15,883 bases of DNA from Bacillota bacterium (GTDB taxonomy: Bacteria > Bacillota_A > Clostridia > Peptostreptococcales > Anaerovoracaceae). The position numbers and the translations under genes were made by a program. A model generated the notes under the pieces. It ran no database searches. It was given only the letters and a program-made list of their open reading frames with translations, and had not been told where the DNA came from. The stretch is from contig JAFYLX010000063.1 in the NCBI GenBank assembly GCA_017556895.1, forward strand, positions 1 to 15,883. Reading direction: 5' to 3'. Numbering within the stretch: position 1 is the stretch's first letter; every line of letters begins with the position of its first letter. Positions 8,071-14,299 of the stretch are shown here, piece by piece.

Positions 8071-8511
8071 ATGTTTATAATAAGTGGGTGTCTTTTGGGA
8101 CACGATTGTAAATATGACGGCGGCAACAACAGAAACGAAGAGGTCGTAAAGTTTTGCGAGACTCATAAGCACGTTGTCGTTTGTCCGGAAAGAGCGGGCA
8201 AATTACCTTGCCCTAGACCACCTGCAGAGATTGTAGGTAAGAGAGTTATTAACAAGGAAGGCGAAGACGTTACGGAAGCTTTTATGGAAGGTGCTAGAAC
8301 CTCTGTAAAGACTTGCACTATGTTATCCGAACTTTCCGATGAACCTATAGAAGGTGCAATTTTAAAGGCAAAGAGCCCATCTTGCGGTGTTGGCAAAGTG
8401 TACGACGGTACTTTCACTGGTACCCTAACAGATGGCAATGGTGTATTTGCCGATATGCTAATCAAAAGAGGAATTGAAGTCATTACTGAAAAGGAGACAA
8501 TAAAATGGTAA
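8071..8511 (+). CDS. DUF523 family protein (TudS/YbbK-like)
   Basis: Small cytoplasmic protein of 146 residues, the usual size for stand-alone DUF523. Family hallmarks: SGCLLGHDCKYDGG at the N-terminus (Cys7, Cys13), CPERAGKLPCPRPPAEI (Cys38, Cys47), SPSCG (Cys105) and YDGTFTGTLTDGNGVFA. One characterised member, TudS, is a thiouracil desulfidase holding a [4Fe-4S] cluster on three conserved cysteines. Cys7 or 13, 38 or 47, and 105 are the candidates here, but I cannot assign them exactly. Activity of this copy is inferred only from family. AAGGAG (8059-8064) lies inside the last mutS2 codons, 6 nt before ATG 8071. The stop overlaps the argS start by 7 nt. A link to tRNA thionucleosides would fit the synthetase neighbours but is speculative. 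Confidence 0.9.
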   Translation: MFIISGCLLGHDCKYDGGNNRNEEVVKFCETHKHVVVCPERAGKLPCPRPPAEIVGKRVINKEGEDVTEAFMEGARTSVKTCTMLSELSDEPIEGAILKAKSPSCGVGKVYDGTFTGTLTDGNGVFADMLIKRGIEVITEKETIKW

Positions 8512-10223
8512 ATTTCAAGGAAGAAATTGCGAAATTAATATCTGAAAACGTAGAAGGTCTTGAACTTAGTGAAATCATGGGCATGATTGAAGTTCCACAG
8601 GACTCAAAGATGGGTGACTATGCGTTCCCATGCTTCAAACTTGCTAAGACTTTAAGAAAAGCTCCACCTCTAATTGCTGCTGGCATCGCAGAAGCAATTT
8701 CTGGTAATGAAATGTTTGAAAAGGTAGAACAGGTTAATGCTTACGTTAACATGTTTATTTCCAAGGAAGCTTTCGTTAAGGACGTAGTTTCTGAAGTACT
8801 AAACAAGAAAGATGAATTCGGTAACAGCAATGTAGGCGAAGGCAAGCCTGTAATCGTTGAGTTCTCATCTCCAAACATTGCTAAACCTTTCCACATTGGA
8901 CATATTAGAAGTACTGTAATTGGTAACTCCATTAACAAAATCTACAAGGCAATGGGTTACGATGTTACAAGAATCAATCACCTAGGTGACTATGGTACAC
9001 AGTTCGGTAAGATGATCTGTGCTTATAGACACTGGGGTAATAAGGAAGATGTTATTGCAGAACCTATTAAGACTTTATTAAGCTACTACACAAAGTTCCA
9101 CGTAGAAGTTGAAGAACATCCAGAATTAGAAGATGAAGCCAGAGAAATCTTCGTTAAGCTTGAAGCAGGCGAACCTGAAGAAGTTGAATTATGGCAGTGG
9201 TTCAGAGATGAAAGCTTAAAGGAATTTAACAGAGTATACGATATGCTAGGAATCAGCTTTGATTCTTATGCAGGCGAAAGCTTCTACTCTGACAAGATGC
9301 CTAGAATCGTTGAAATGATGGAAGAAAAGGGTCTATTACAGGAATCCAAGGGTGCTATGATTGTTGACCTTGAAGAGTATGGAATGTCTCCTGCACTTAT
9401 TAAGAAGTCTGATGGTTCTTCCTTATATATCACTAGAGATATTGCGGCTTCCGTATACAGAAAAGAACACTACAACTTCTATAAGAATATCTACGTTGTA
9501 GCTTCCCAGCAGAACTTACATTTCCAGCAGTGGATCAAGATTATCGAACTTATGGGCAATGAATGGGCTCACGATAACGTACATGTTCCATTTGGTTTAG
9601 TAAGCTTGGAAGAAGGTACAATGTCCACAAGACATGGTAGAGTAGTATTCCTTGAAGACGTTCTAAACAGAGCTGTTGATCAGACTAGAGAAATCATCAA
9701 GGAAAAGGGTGTAAACACTGATAACATCGAAGAAACTGCTAGACAGGTTGGTATCGGTGCAGTTATCTTTAACGAACTTTCCAATAACAGAATTAAGGAC
9801 TACGTATTCTCATGGAGCAAGGTTCTTGACTTCAATGGTGAAACTGGCCCTTACGTTCAGTATACTCACGCTAGAGCGGCAAGTATTTTAAGAAGAGCTG
9901 GCGAAGAAGCAGCTGCAAAGGCTCTTGATATGGCTAATGTTGATGCTAAGTACATCACTTCCCCTAGCGCATACGAACTTGCTAAGTTAGTTTACGAATT
10001 ACCTGCTGTTGTTATCGATGCTGGTGAAAAGTACGAACCATCTATCGTTACAAGACATATCGTAGACATTGCTCAGGCGTTTAACCGTTTCTACCACGAT
10101 GAACATATCTTAGTAGATAACGAAGATGAAAAGGTTGCAAAGCTTGCGCTAGTTCAGGTAGCTAAGACTGCTATCAAGAATGGCTTAGCACTTCTAGGTA
10201 TGGAAGCACCTGAAAGAATGTAA
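8505..10223 (+). CDS. argS: Arginyl-tRNA synthetase
   Basis: Class I synthetase charging tRNA-Arg. 572 residues, normal length. The N-terminal Add-1 (tRNA D-loop recognition) domain covers about 1-110. The class I signature HIGH is exact at 130-133 within FSSPNIAKPFHIGHIRS. The KMSK position is the degenerate MSTRHG (373-378), as is common in ArgRS. The C-terminal DALR anticodon-binding domain starts near YVQYTHARAASIL (about 450) and ends with the family-typical LGMEAPERM. AAGGAG at 8491-8496 precedes ATG 8505 by 8 nt. The start lies within the final codons of the DUF523 gene, so the two are probably translationally coupled. No T-box leader is present. It is the last gene of the tight operon, and 60 nt separate it from the next gene. 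Confidence 0.98.
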   Translation: MVNFKEEIAKLISENVEGLELSEIMGMIEVPQDSKMGDYAFPCFKLAKTLRKAPPLIAAGIAEAISGNEMFEKVEQVNAYVNMFISKEAFVKDVVSEVLNKKDEFGNSNVGEGKPVIVEFSSPNIAKPFHIGHIRSTVIGNSINKIYKAMGYDVTRINHLGDYGTQFGKMICAYRHWGNKEDVIAEPIKTLLSYYTKFHVEVEEHPELEDEAREIFVKLEAGEPEEVELWQWFRDESLKEFNRVYDMLGISFDSYAGESFYSDKMPRIVEMMEEKGLLQESKGAMIVDLEEYGMSPALIKKSDGSSLYITRDIAASVYRKEHYNFYKNIYVVASQQNLHFQQWIKIIELMGNEWAHDNVHVPFGLVSLEEGTMSTRHGRVVFLEDVLNRAVDQTREIIKEKGVNTDNIEETARQVGIGAVIFNELSNNRIKDYVFSWSKVLDFNGETGPYVQYTHARAASILRRAGEEAAAKALDMANVDAKYITSPSAYELAKLVYELPAVVIDAGEKYEPSIVTRHIVDIAQAFNRFYHDEHILVDNEDEKVAKLALVQVAKTAIKNGLALLGMEAPERM

Positions 10224-10283
10224 CCTAATAGACTAGTTATTAGAGATTTAAAGATGTAAAGATGTATTAGAGGAGATATTTTT

Positions 10284-11156
10284 ATGCGTTACGTTGGCGA
10301 TATATATAGACCACCAAGTGAAGCTTATAGCCTACTGGTGCAGGTTACAATTGGATGCTCACACAACAAGTGTACTTTCTGCAATATGTATAAAACAAAG
10401 CAGTTTAAAGTACGTAATATGGAAGACGTTTTAGAAGATTTAGCTTGGGCGAGACAGCATTATCGCAGAGTAGAACGTATTTTCCTTTGTGATGGAGATG
10501 CGCTTTGCCTTGCTAACCACAAGCTAATTACGATTCTTGACTATATCAAAGAAAACTTCCCTGAATGTGAGCGCGTAACGACTTACGGAAGAGCTACTGC
10601 TGCTATCGCAAAGACTGAAGAAGAACTTCGTGAACTGAAAGAACACGGTCTTGCTATGGTATATATCGGGGCAGAATCAGGTAGCCAGAAGGTTCTTGAT
10701 ATGGTTAAGAAGGGTGAAACTAGAGAAGAGCTTATCGAAGGTACTAAGAAGCTAGAAGCGGCTGGTATCAAGACTTCCGTTACATTTATCAGTGGACTTG
10801 CAGGCACTGAGTTATGGGAAGAACATGCTATTGAAACAGGTAAGATGATTACAGAAATGAATGCTTCTTATGTAAGCTTGCTTACTTTAATGCTTCAGTC
10901 ACCAGCGCCGATGCTTGATGACTGGGCAGCTGGAAGATTCCAAAAGTTATCTGCAGAAGAAGTTCTTGCGGAAACTTGCCTAATGCTTCAGCATGCAAAT
11001 CCTACGAAATCTTGCGTATTTAGAAGTAATCACGCTTCCAACTATGTTTCTTTGAGAGGAAACCTTCCTGAAGACAAGGAACATATGCTAGGCTTACTAA
11101 AGCGTTGCATGGAAGACAGAGGATTATTAAAGGACGAAAGATTTAGAATGCTTTAA
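10284..11156 (+). CDS. Radical SAM protein with CX4CX2C cluster motif, function unknown
   Basis: Predicted radical SAM enzyme, 290 residues. The N-terminal stretch RPPSEAYSLLVQVTIGC leads into Cys25-X4-Cys30-X2-Cys33 (CSHNKCTFCNMY), the presumed [4Fe-4S] site. Most radical SAM enzymes have CX3CX2C, so the spacing is one residue longer. A TIM-barrel-like pattern follows: FLCDGDAL, VTTYGRATA, the GAESGSQKVLDMVKKG segment that resembles the SAM-contacting region of elongator/HemN-type proteins, and TFISGLAG. No B12, SPASM or TRAM domain is visible, so it looks like a minimal barrel. AGGAG at 10271-10275 gives an 8-nt spacing. It sits 42 nt before another radical SAM gene. The radical SAM assignment is strong; the substrate is unknown. 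Confidence 0.88.
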   Translation: MRYVGDIYRPPSEAYSLLVQVTIGCSHNKCTFCNMYKTKQFKVRNMEDVLEDLAWARQHYRRVERIFLCDGDALCLANHKLITILDYIKENFPECERVTTYGRATAAIAKTEEELRELKEHGLAMVYIGAESGSQKVLDMVKKGETREELIEGTKKLEAAGIKTSVTFISGLAGTELWEEHAIETGKMITEMNASYVSLLTLMLQSPAPMLDDWAAGRFQKLSAEEVLAETCLMLQHANPTKSCVFRSNHASNYVSLRGNLPEDKEHMLGLLKRCMEDRGLLKDERFRML

Positions 11157-11160
11157 TTTG

Positions 11161-11175
11161 ATGCCTAAAAGGCAT
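11161..11175 (+). other. Small hairpin between the two radical SAM genes
   Basis: ATGCC (11161-11165) and GGCAT (11171-11175) form a 5-bp stem with a TAAAA loop, 4 nt after the upstream stop. There is no U-tract, so it is at most a weak pause or mRNA end signal. Confidence 0.3.
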
Positions 11176-11198
11176 ATTTAGAAGAAGTACTATATATT

Positions 11199-12698
11199 AT
11201 GAAGATTTTACTTACTACATTAAATTCACAATATGTACATTCAAATCCAGCGCTAAAGTATCTGTATACTGTAACTGCAGATGCTTTAGCCGATATTGAT
11301 ATTCGTGAATTTACAATCAATAACGAGCAAAATTACATATATGGCGAACTTGTAAGAGCAAACTACGACATGGTTTGCTTTTCTTGCTACATTTGGAATA
11401 TCGAGCAGATTAAACAGGTTGCAGCGGATTTAAAGAAGGCTAGACCTGAGATTAAAATCTGCCTTGGAGGTCCTGAGGTTAGTTTTGATGCTCACGTGTT
11501 TGCTGTAGAAAATCCATGGGTTGACTATATTCTTTGTGGAGAGGGGGAATACCCTTTCTATCGCTTTATACAGGTCTTAAATGAGCCTTCTGAGCCTTTA
11601 AATACGGTTCCTGGACTCGTTTATAGGGAGAATGGAAAAATCTATGTTAATCCTGTTATGGAGCCGATGGACTTTGACTGCATACCTTTCCTATACTCTA
11701 TTTTAGAGTGCGAATCTGATAAAGTTGTGTATTATGAGTCCACGAGAGGATGTCCTTTTAAATGTGGCTATTGTATGTCATCCATTGATAAGGAAGTTAG
11801 ACCATTATCGCTAGATAGAGTAAAAGGTGATTTAGGATATTTCCTTTATAAAAATGTTATGCAGGTTAAATTTATAGACAGAACCTTCAATTATGATGAG
11901 AAGAGAGCCTATGAGATTTTTAGATACCTGATTGAGAATGATAACGGAAAGACTAATTTCCACTTCGAAATTTGTGCGGATTTATTGACTGATAGACTCC
12001 TGCGTCTTCTAGCGAGGGCTAGAAAAGGGCTTTTCCAATTTGAAATCGGTATCCAGTCAACTAATCCTGACACTTTAATTGCTGTTAACAGAAAAGAAAA
12101 TGTTTATCCTATACTATACAATGTAGAAAGATTGTTAGAACTTGGTAATATTCATATTCATGTTGATTTGATTGCAGGACTTCCGTATGAGACATATGAG
12201 ATCTTTGAAAGATCCTTCAACAAGGTGTACGGCCTTGGGGCTGATGCTTTCCAAATGGGATTCTTAAAAGTGTTAAAAGGAACTCAGTTCCATGAGATGA
12301 AGGAACAGTTTGGTATTGTGGCTAGGGATAAGGCTCCTTATGAGATTATATCTAACAATTGGCTGACTTCTGTTGAGCTTGCTAAACTAAAAACTATTGA
12401 AAAAATGCTAGATATCTATTATAATCGCGGAGGATTTAAAAATACTACCGTTTTCCTCATGGCGAAACTAGGTAAGAATCCTTTTAAGTTATATGAGGCT
12501 ATGGCTGAATTCTACTATGGAGAAGGATATCAGCATAAGAATAGAAAAAAAGAAGAACAGTATAGAATCTTGTTGAAATTTGCCGTTTCATCAGGAATTG
12601 AAGCTGACGATGCTAAAGAAGTTTTAGAAAAGGATTTGAGAGAAACCTTTAACCCTGAAGAAGTAAAACGATTCATGAAAAAAGGATGGGAGATATAA
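11199..12698 (+). CDS. B12-binding-type radical SAM protein with DUF4080-like C-terminus
   Basis: Predicted cobalamin-type radical SAM enzyme, 499 residues, function unknown. Residues 1-140 have the Rossmann-like B12-binding fold pattern (MKILLTTLNSQYVHSNPALK at the start, CLGGPEVSFDA and YILCGEGEYPF later). The DxHxxG motif that supplies the cobalt-ligating His in mutases is not present, as in many radical SAM relatives. The cluster motif RGCPFKCGYC is canonical CX3CX2C (Cys185, 189, 192). Later barrel motifs include FIDRTFN, FEIGIQSTNP and VDLIAGLPYET. The last 130 residues (from about NNWLTSVELAKLK) resemble the DUF4080 tail of this family. The ribosome site is weak (GAAG-type purines near 11181-11187). 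Only 1 nt separates its stop from the TPR gene, so they are cotranscribed. Confidence 0.88.
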   Translation: MKILLTTLNSQYVHSNPALKYLYTVTADALADIDIREFTINNEQNYIYGELVRANYDMVCFSCYIWNIEQIKQVAADLKKARPEIKICLGGPEVSFDAHVFAVENPWVDYILCGEGEYPFYRFIQVLNEPSEPLNTVPGLVYRENGKIYVNPVMEPMDFDCIPFLYSILECESDKVVYYESTRGCPFKCGYCMSSIDKEVRPLSLDRVKGDLGYFLYKNVMQVKFIDRTFNYDEKRAYEIFRYLIENDNGKTNFHFEICADLLTDRLLRLLARARKGLFQFEIGIQSTNPDTLIAVNRKENVYPILYNVERLLELGNIHIHVDLIAGLPYETYEIFERSFNKVYGLGADAFQMGFLKVLKGTQFHEMKEQFGIVARDKAPYEIISNNWLTSVELAKLKTIEKMLDIYYNRGGFKNTTVFLMAKLGKNPFKLYEAMAEFYYGEGYQHKNRKKEEQYRILLKFAVSSGIEADDAKEVLEKDLRETFNPEEVKRFMKKGWEI

Positions 12699-12699
12699 A

Positions 12700-13698
12700 A
12701 TGTTAAATTTAGAAGATAGAATTGGTGAATTTCTGGTACCACATTTAAAAGACTTTATCTTTGATGAACTATCAGAAAGCTACCTAGAAAAGCAGGGACT
12801 AACTGATATTATGAAGGGAGTTCCTATTCCATTAAGAAAGACAGAGTTAAACAAGATTACAACTCTTACAATTGCCCTTAACATGGCATTCGTAATTGGT
12901 TGCGATCCTAACTTCCAGTACAGAGATAATTACATCCAGTATATCTTAAAGGCCTTTGACAAGAGATTTGCACAAGGTTTAGTTGCTGATGGTGTGGATG
13001 GAACTACTAAGAACGATTATGACTACGCATGCATTCAGTTCAGAGCTGCTATGCTTATCGACCCTGAAAACGTAGACGCTTTATACTGCTACGGTCGTGC
13101 GTGTAAAGATGCATACGAATTAGGTGAAGACGAAGATTTTATTGGTAGATTCAAGGCTGAATCTCTAGAAGCTTTCGAAAAAGTTACTCTTAAGAGACCA
13201 GACTTTGCTGATGCATATTATTTCCTAGGCTATGGATACTTAAATTTAGGACTATATGTTAAGGCTAAGCTTACATGGGATGATTTCATTAAACTTTCTA
13301 ATGATGAAGAAAAGAAAAAAGAAATAAAAGAAAGACTTGACCTTTTGGTAGAACCTGTTAGAATAGAGGAAGGCTATAATTTGGTATTGTCTGGAAAGTT
13401 TGCTGACGGTATCGAAAGATTATCCAAGTATACTGAAGGTGAATACAAAGATTGGTGGCCATTATGGTATTATCTAGGAACTGCATATCAGGGACTAGAA
13501 ATGCCAGAGGAAGCAATAGAAAATTATTTAAAAGTTTTAAAGCTTTCTCCAAGCAACCTAGAAGCGATGGAAGAACTTGTTAGAATGTACACAGTTCTTG
13601 GAGACAGCGAAAAGGTTGAAAAATACACAAAGAAGATGGATGTAATCAAGCGTAATATCGAGCTTGATCGTCTAGAAAAACACAAGAATTTAAACTAA
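12700..13698 (+). CDS. Tetratricopeptide repeat (TPR) protein
   Basis: Predicted cytoplasmic scaffold or adaptor, 332 residues, with no signal peptide or membrane helix. Residues 1-110 are an unrecognised helical N-terminal domain. Residues about 127-160 (DALYCYGRACKDAYELG) and 170-203 (ADAYYFLGYGYLNLGLYVKAK) look like TPRs, as do 253-285 (WYYLGTAYQGLEMPEEAIEN) and 287-314. The C-terminus is a charged helix. TPRs bind partner proteins; which partner is not shown. GGGAG at 12688-12692 inside the preceding gene gives a 7-nt spacing to ATG 12700. The 1-nt gap to the B12-type radical SAM gene makes that enzyme the obvious candidate partner, by inference. No GC-rich terminator follows, only an A/T-tract region. 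Confidence 0.82.
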   Translation: MLNLEDRIGEFLVPHLKDFIFDELSESYLEKQGLTDIMKGVPIPLRKTELNKITTLTIALNMAFVIGCDPNFQYRDNYIQYILKAFDKRFAQGLVADGVDGTTKNDYDYACIQFRAAMLIDPENVDALYCYGRACKDAYELGEDEDFIGRFKAESLEAFEKVTLKRPDFADAYYFLGYGYLNLGLYVKAKLTWDDFIKLSNDEEKKKEIKERLDLLVEPVRIEEGYNLVLSGKFADGIERLSKYTEGEYKDWWPLWYYLGTAYQGLEMPEEAIENYLKVLKLSPSNLEAMEELVRMYTVLGDSEKVEKYTKKMDVIKRNIELDRLEKHKNLN

Positions 13699-13736
13699 AA
13701 AAGTTTTTTAAAAAAATTAAAAAAAGTTTTAAAAAA
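13697..13736 (+). promoter_or_regulatory. A-tract array upstream of the tRNA promoter (UP-element-like)
   Basis: Starting within the TPR stop codon, the sequence consists of runs A6, T6, A7, A7, T4 and A6 with only two G residues, ending 3 nt before the -35 box. A-runs centred near 13713, 13722 and 13733 are spaced about 9-11 bp, near helical phase. This suggests bent DNA and an UP element boosting RNA polymerase binding at a stable-RNA promoter. Confidence 0.6.
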
Positions 13737-13739
13737 GTG

Positions 13740-13768
13740 TTGACAAAATAGTGATTATACTATATACT
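13740..13768 (+). promoter_or_regulatory. Strong sigma-A-type promoter of the tRNA locus
   Basis: A consensus -35 TTGACA (13740-13745) is separated by exactly 17 bp from the -10 TATACT (13763-13768). Transcription would begin near 13774-13776, about 33 nt before the mature 5' end of tRNA-Asn. The flanking A-tracts fit a stable-RNA promoter. Confidence 0.88.
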
Positions 13769-13770
13769 TA

Positions 13771-13806
13771 ATTTTGTTGTCAGGGAGATAACGAAGACAA
13801 CAAAAT
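13771..13806 (+). repeat. Perfect 11-bp inverted repeat in the tRNA leader
   Basis: ATTTTGTTGTC (13771-13781) is the exact reverse complement of GACAACAAAAT (13796-13806). The 14-nt loop contains AGGGAGATAAC (13782-13792), identical to the zapA ribosome-binding region at 5220-5230. The left arm spans the expected transcription start, so the repeat could be a DNA operator or a shortened RNA leader hairpin (GTTGTC/GACAAC). No reading frame that would use the Shine-Dalgarno-like sequence is apparent. Confidence 0.85.
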
Positions 13807-13808
13807 GT

Positions 13809-13883
<75 letters not shown>

Positions 13884-13888
13884 TCTAT

Positions 13889-13977
13889 GCCGGAGTGGCG
13901 GAATTGGCAGACGCACAGGACTTAAAATCCTGCGATCCTTACCGATCGTACCGGTTCGACCCCGGTCTCCGGCACCA
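13889..13977 (+). tRNA. tRNA-Leu (anticodon UAA)
   Basis: A class II tRNA of 89 nt with encoded CCA. Acceptor arms are GCCGGAG (13889-13895) and CTCCGGC (13967-13973), discriminator A13974. Anticodon stem CAGGA/TCCTG (13916-13920/13928-13932) with loop CTTAAAA, anticodon TAA at 13923-13925, reading UUA/UUG. The long variable arm CGATC-CTTACC-GATCG (about 13933-13948) is diagnostic of Leu/Ser-type tRNAs. Only 5 nt separate it from tRNA-Asn, so both come from one precursor. Confidence 0.97.
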
Positions 13978-14009
13978 ATTATTTTGGGTAATTGGTGTCA
14001 TTTCTTTTT
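13973..14009 (+). terminator. Hairpin built on the tRNA-Leu CCA end, possible terminator
   Basis: CACCAATTA (13973-13981), which includes the CCA of tRNA-Leu, is the exact reverse complement of TAATTGGTG (13989-13997), with a 7-nt loop TTTTGGG. It is followed by a U-rich tail, TCATTTCTTTTT (13998-14009). The layout is that of an intrinsic terminator, though the stem is AT-rich and the tail imperfect. It could instead be a processing or protective structure, with readthrough to tRNA-fMet. Confidence 0.55.
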
Positions 14010-14025
14010 AAGGCATAGAATACAA

Positions 14026-14031
14026 TATAAT
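14026..14031 (+). promoter_or_regulatory. Possible -10 box before tRNA-fMet
   Basis: A perfect TATAAT lies 11 nt before the mature tRNA-fMet 5' end, but no matching -35 box occurs at 16-18 bp (T-rich sequence only) and there is no TGN extension. It may be a weak secondary promoter or chance in AT-rich DNA. Confidence 0.3.
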
Positions 14032-14042
14032 AACCCAGATGA

Positions 14043-14118
<76 letters not shown>

Positions 14119-14128
14119 AGAATTTAAC

Positions 14129-14154
14129 AAGTCGTCCAAAGGACGACTTTTTTT
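14129..14154 (+). terminator. Intrinsic terminator of the tRNA locus
   Basis: AAGTCGTCC (14129-14137) and GGACGACTT (14141-14149) form a 9-bp stem with an AAA loop. A run of seven T residues (14148-14154) overlaps and follows the stem. This is a textbook rho-independent terminator, 10 nt after tRNA-fMet. Confidence 0.93.
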
Positions 14155-14218
14155 ATTGTATTGAAAGATTCGCTTGTAGGACTTGAAACGATGGTTGAAA
14201 ACACGAGATTTCTTATAA

Positions 14219-14247
14219 TTGAAACCTTTTTTAACTTGCTGTACAAT
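14219..14247 (+). promoter_or_regulatory. Probable sigma-A-type promoter of the hydrolase gene
   Basis: -35 TTGAAA (14219-14224), 17-bp spacer, -10 TACAAT (14242-14247). Each box differs from consensus at one base. Transcription would begin near 14254, leaving a leader of about 45 nt before ATG 14300. Placement just after a strong terminator supports a new transcription unit here. Confidence 0.68.
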
Positions 14248-14282
14248 ATAGATATACAGATCCTTATTGATTTTTTTATGAG

Positions 14283-14292
14283 AAGGAAGAGG
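14283..14292 (+). promoter_or_regulatory. Ribosome binding site deciding the hydrolase start
   Basis: The purine-rich AAGGAAGAGG ends 7 nt before ATG 14300 but only 1 nt before the in-frame TTG at 14294. The ATG is therefore the preferred start. Confidence 0.65.
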
Positions 14293-14299
14293 TTTGATT

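Noticed and set aside
10225..10243. Hairpin CTAATA/TATTAG after argS as a terminator
   Set aside because: The stem is six pairs, nearly all A-T, with no U-tract, so it is unlikely to stop transcription.
10284..13698. RiPP biosynthesis locus
   Set aside because: There is no SPASM domain, no precursor-like small gene, protease or transporter nearby.
13692..13709. AAACT/AGTTT hairpin with T-run after the TPR gene as a terminator
   Set aside because: A 5-bp A/T-dominated stem is too weak; the region is better read as promoter-upstream A-tracts.
14119..14299. Integrated mobile element at the tRNA locus
   Set aside because: No integrase, direct repeat of the tRNA 3' end or foreign-looking gene is present; only the short inverted T-arm copy is seen.
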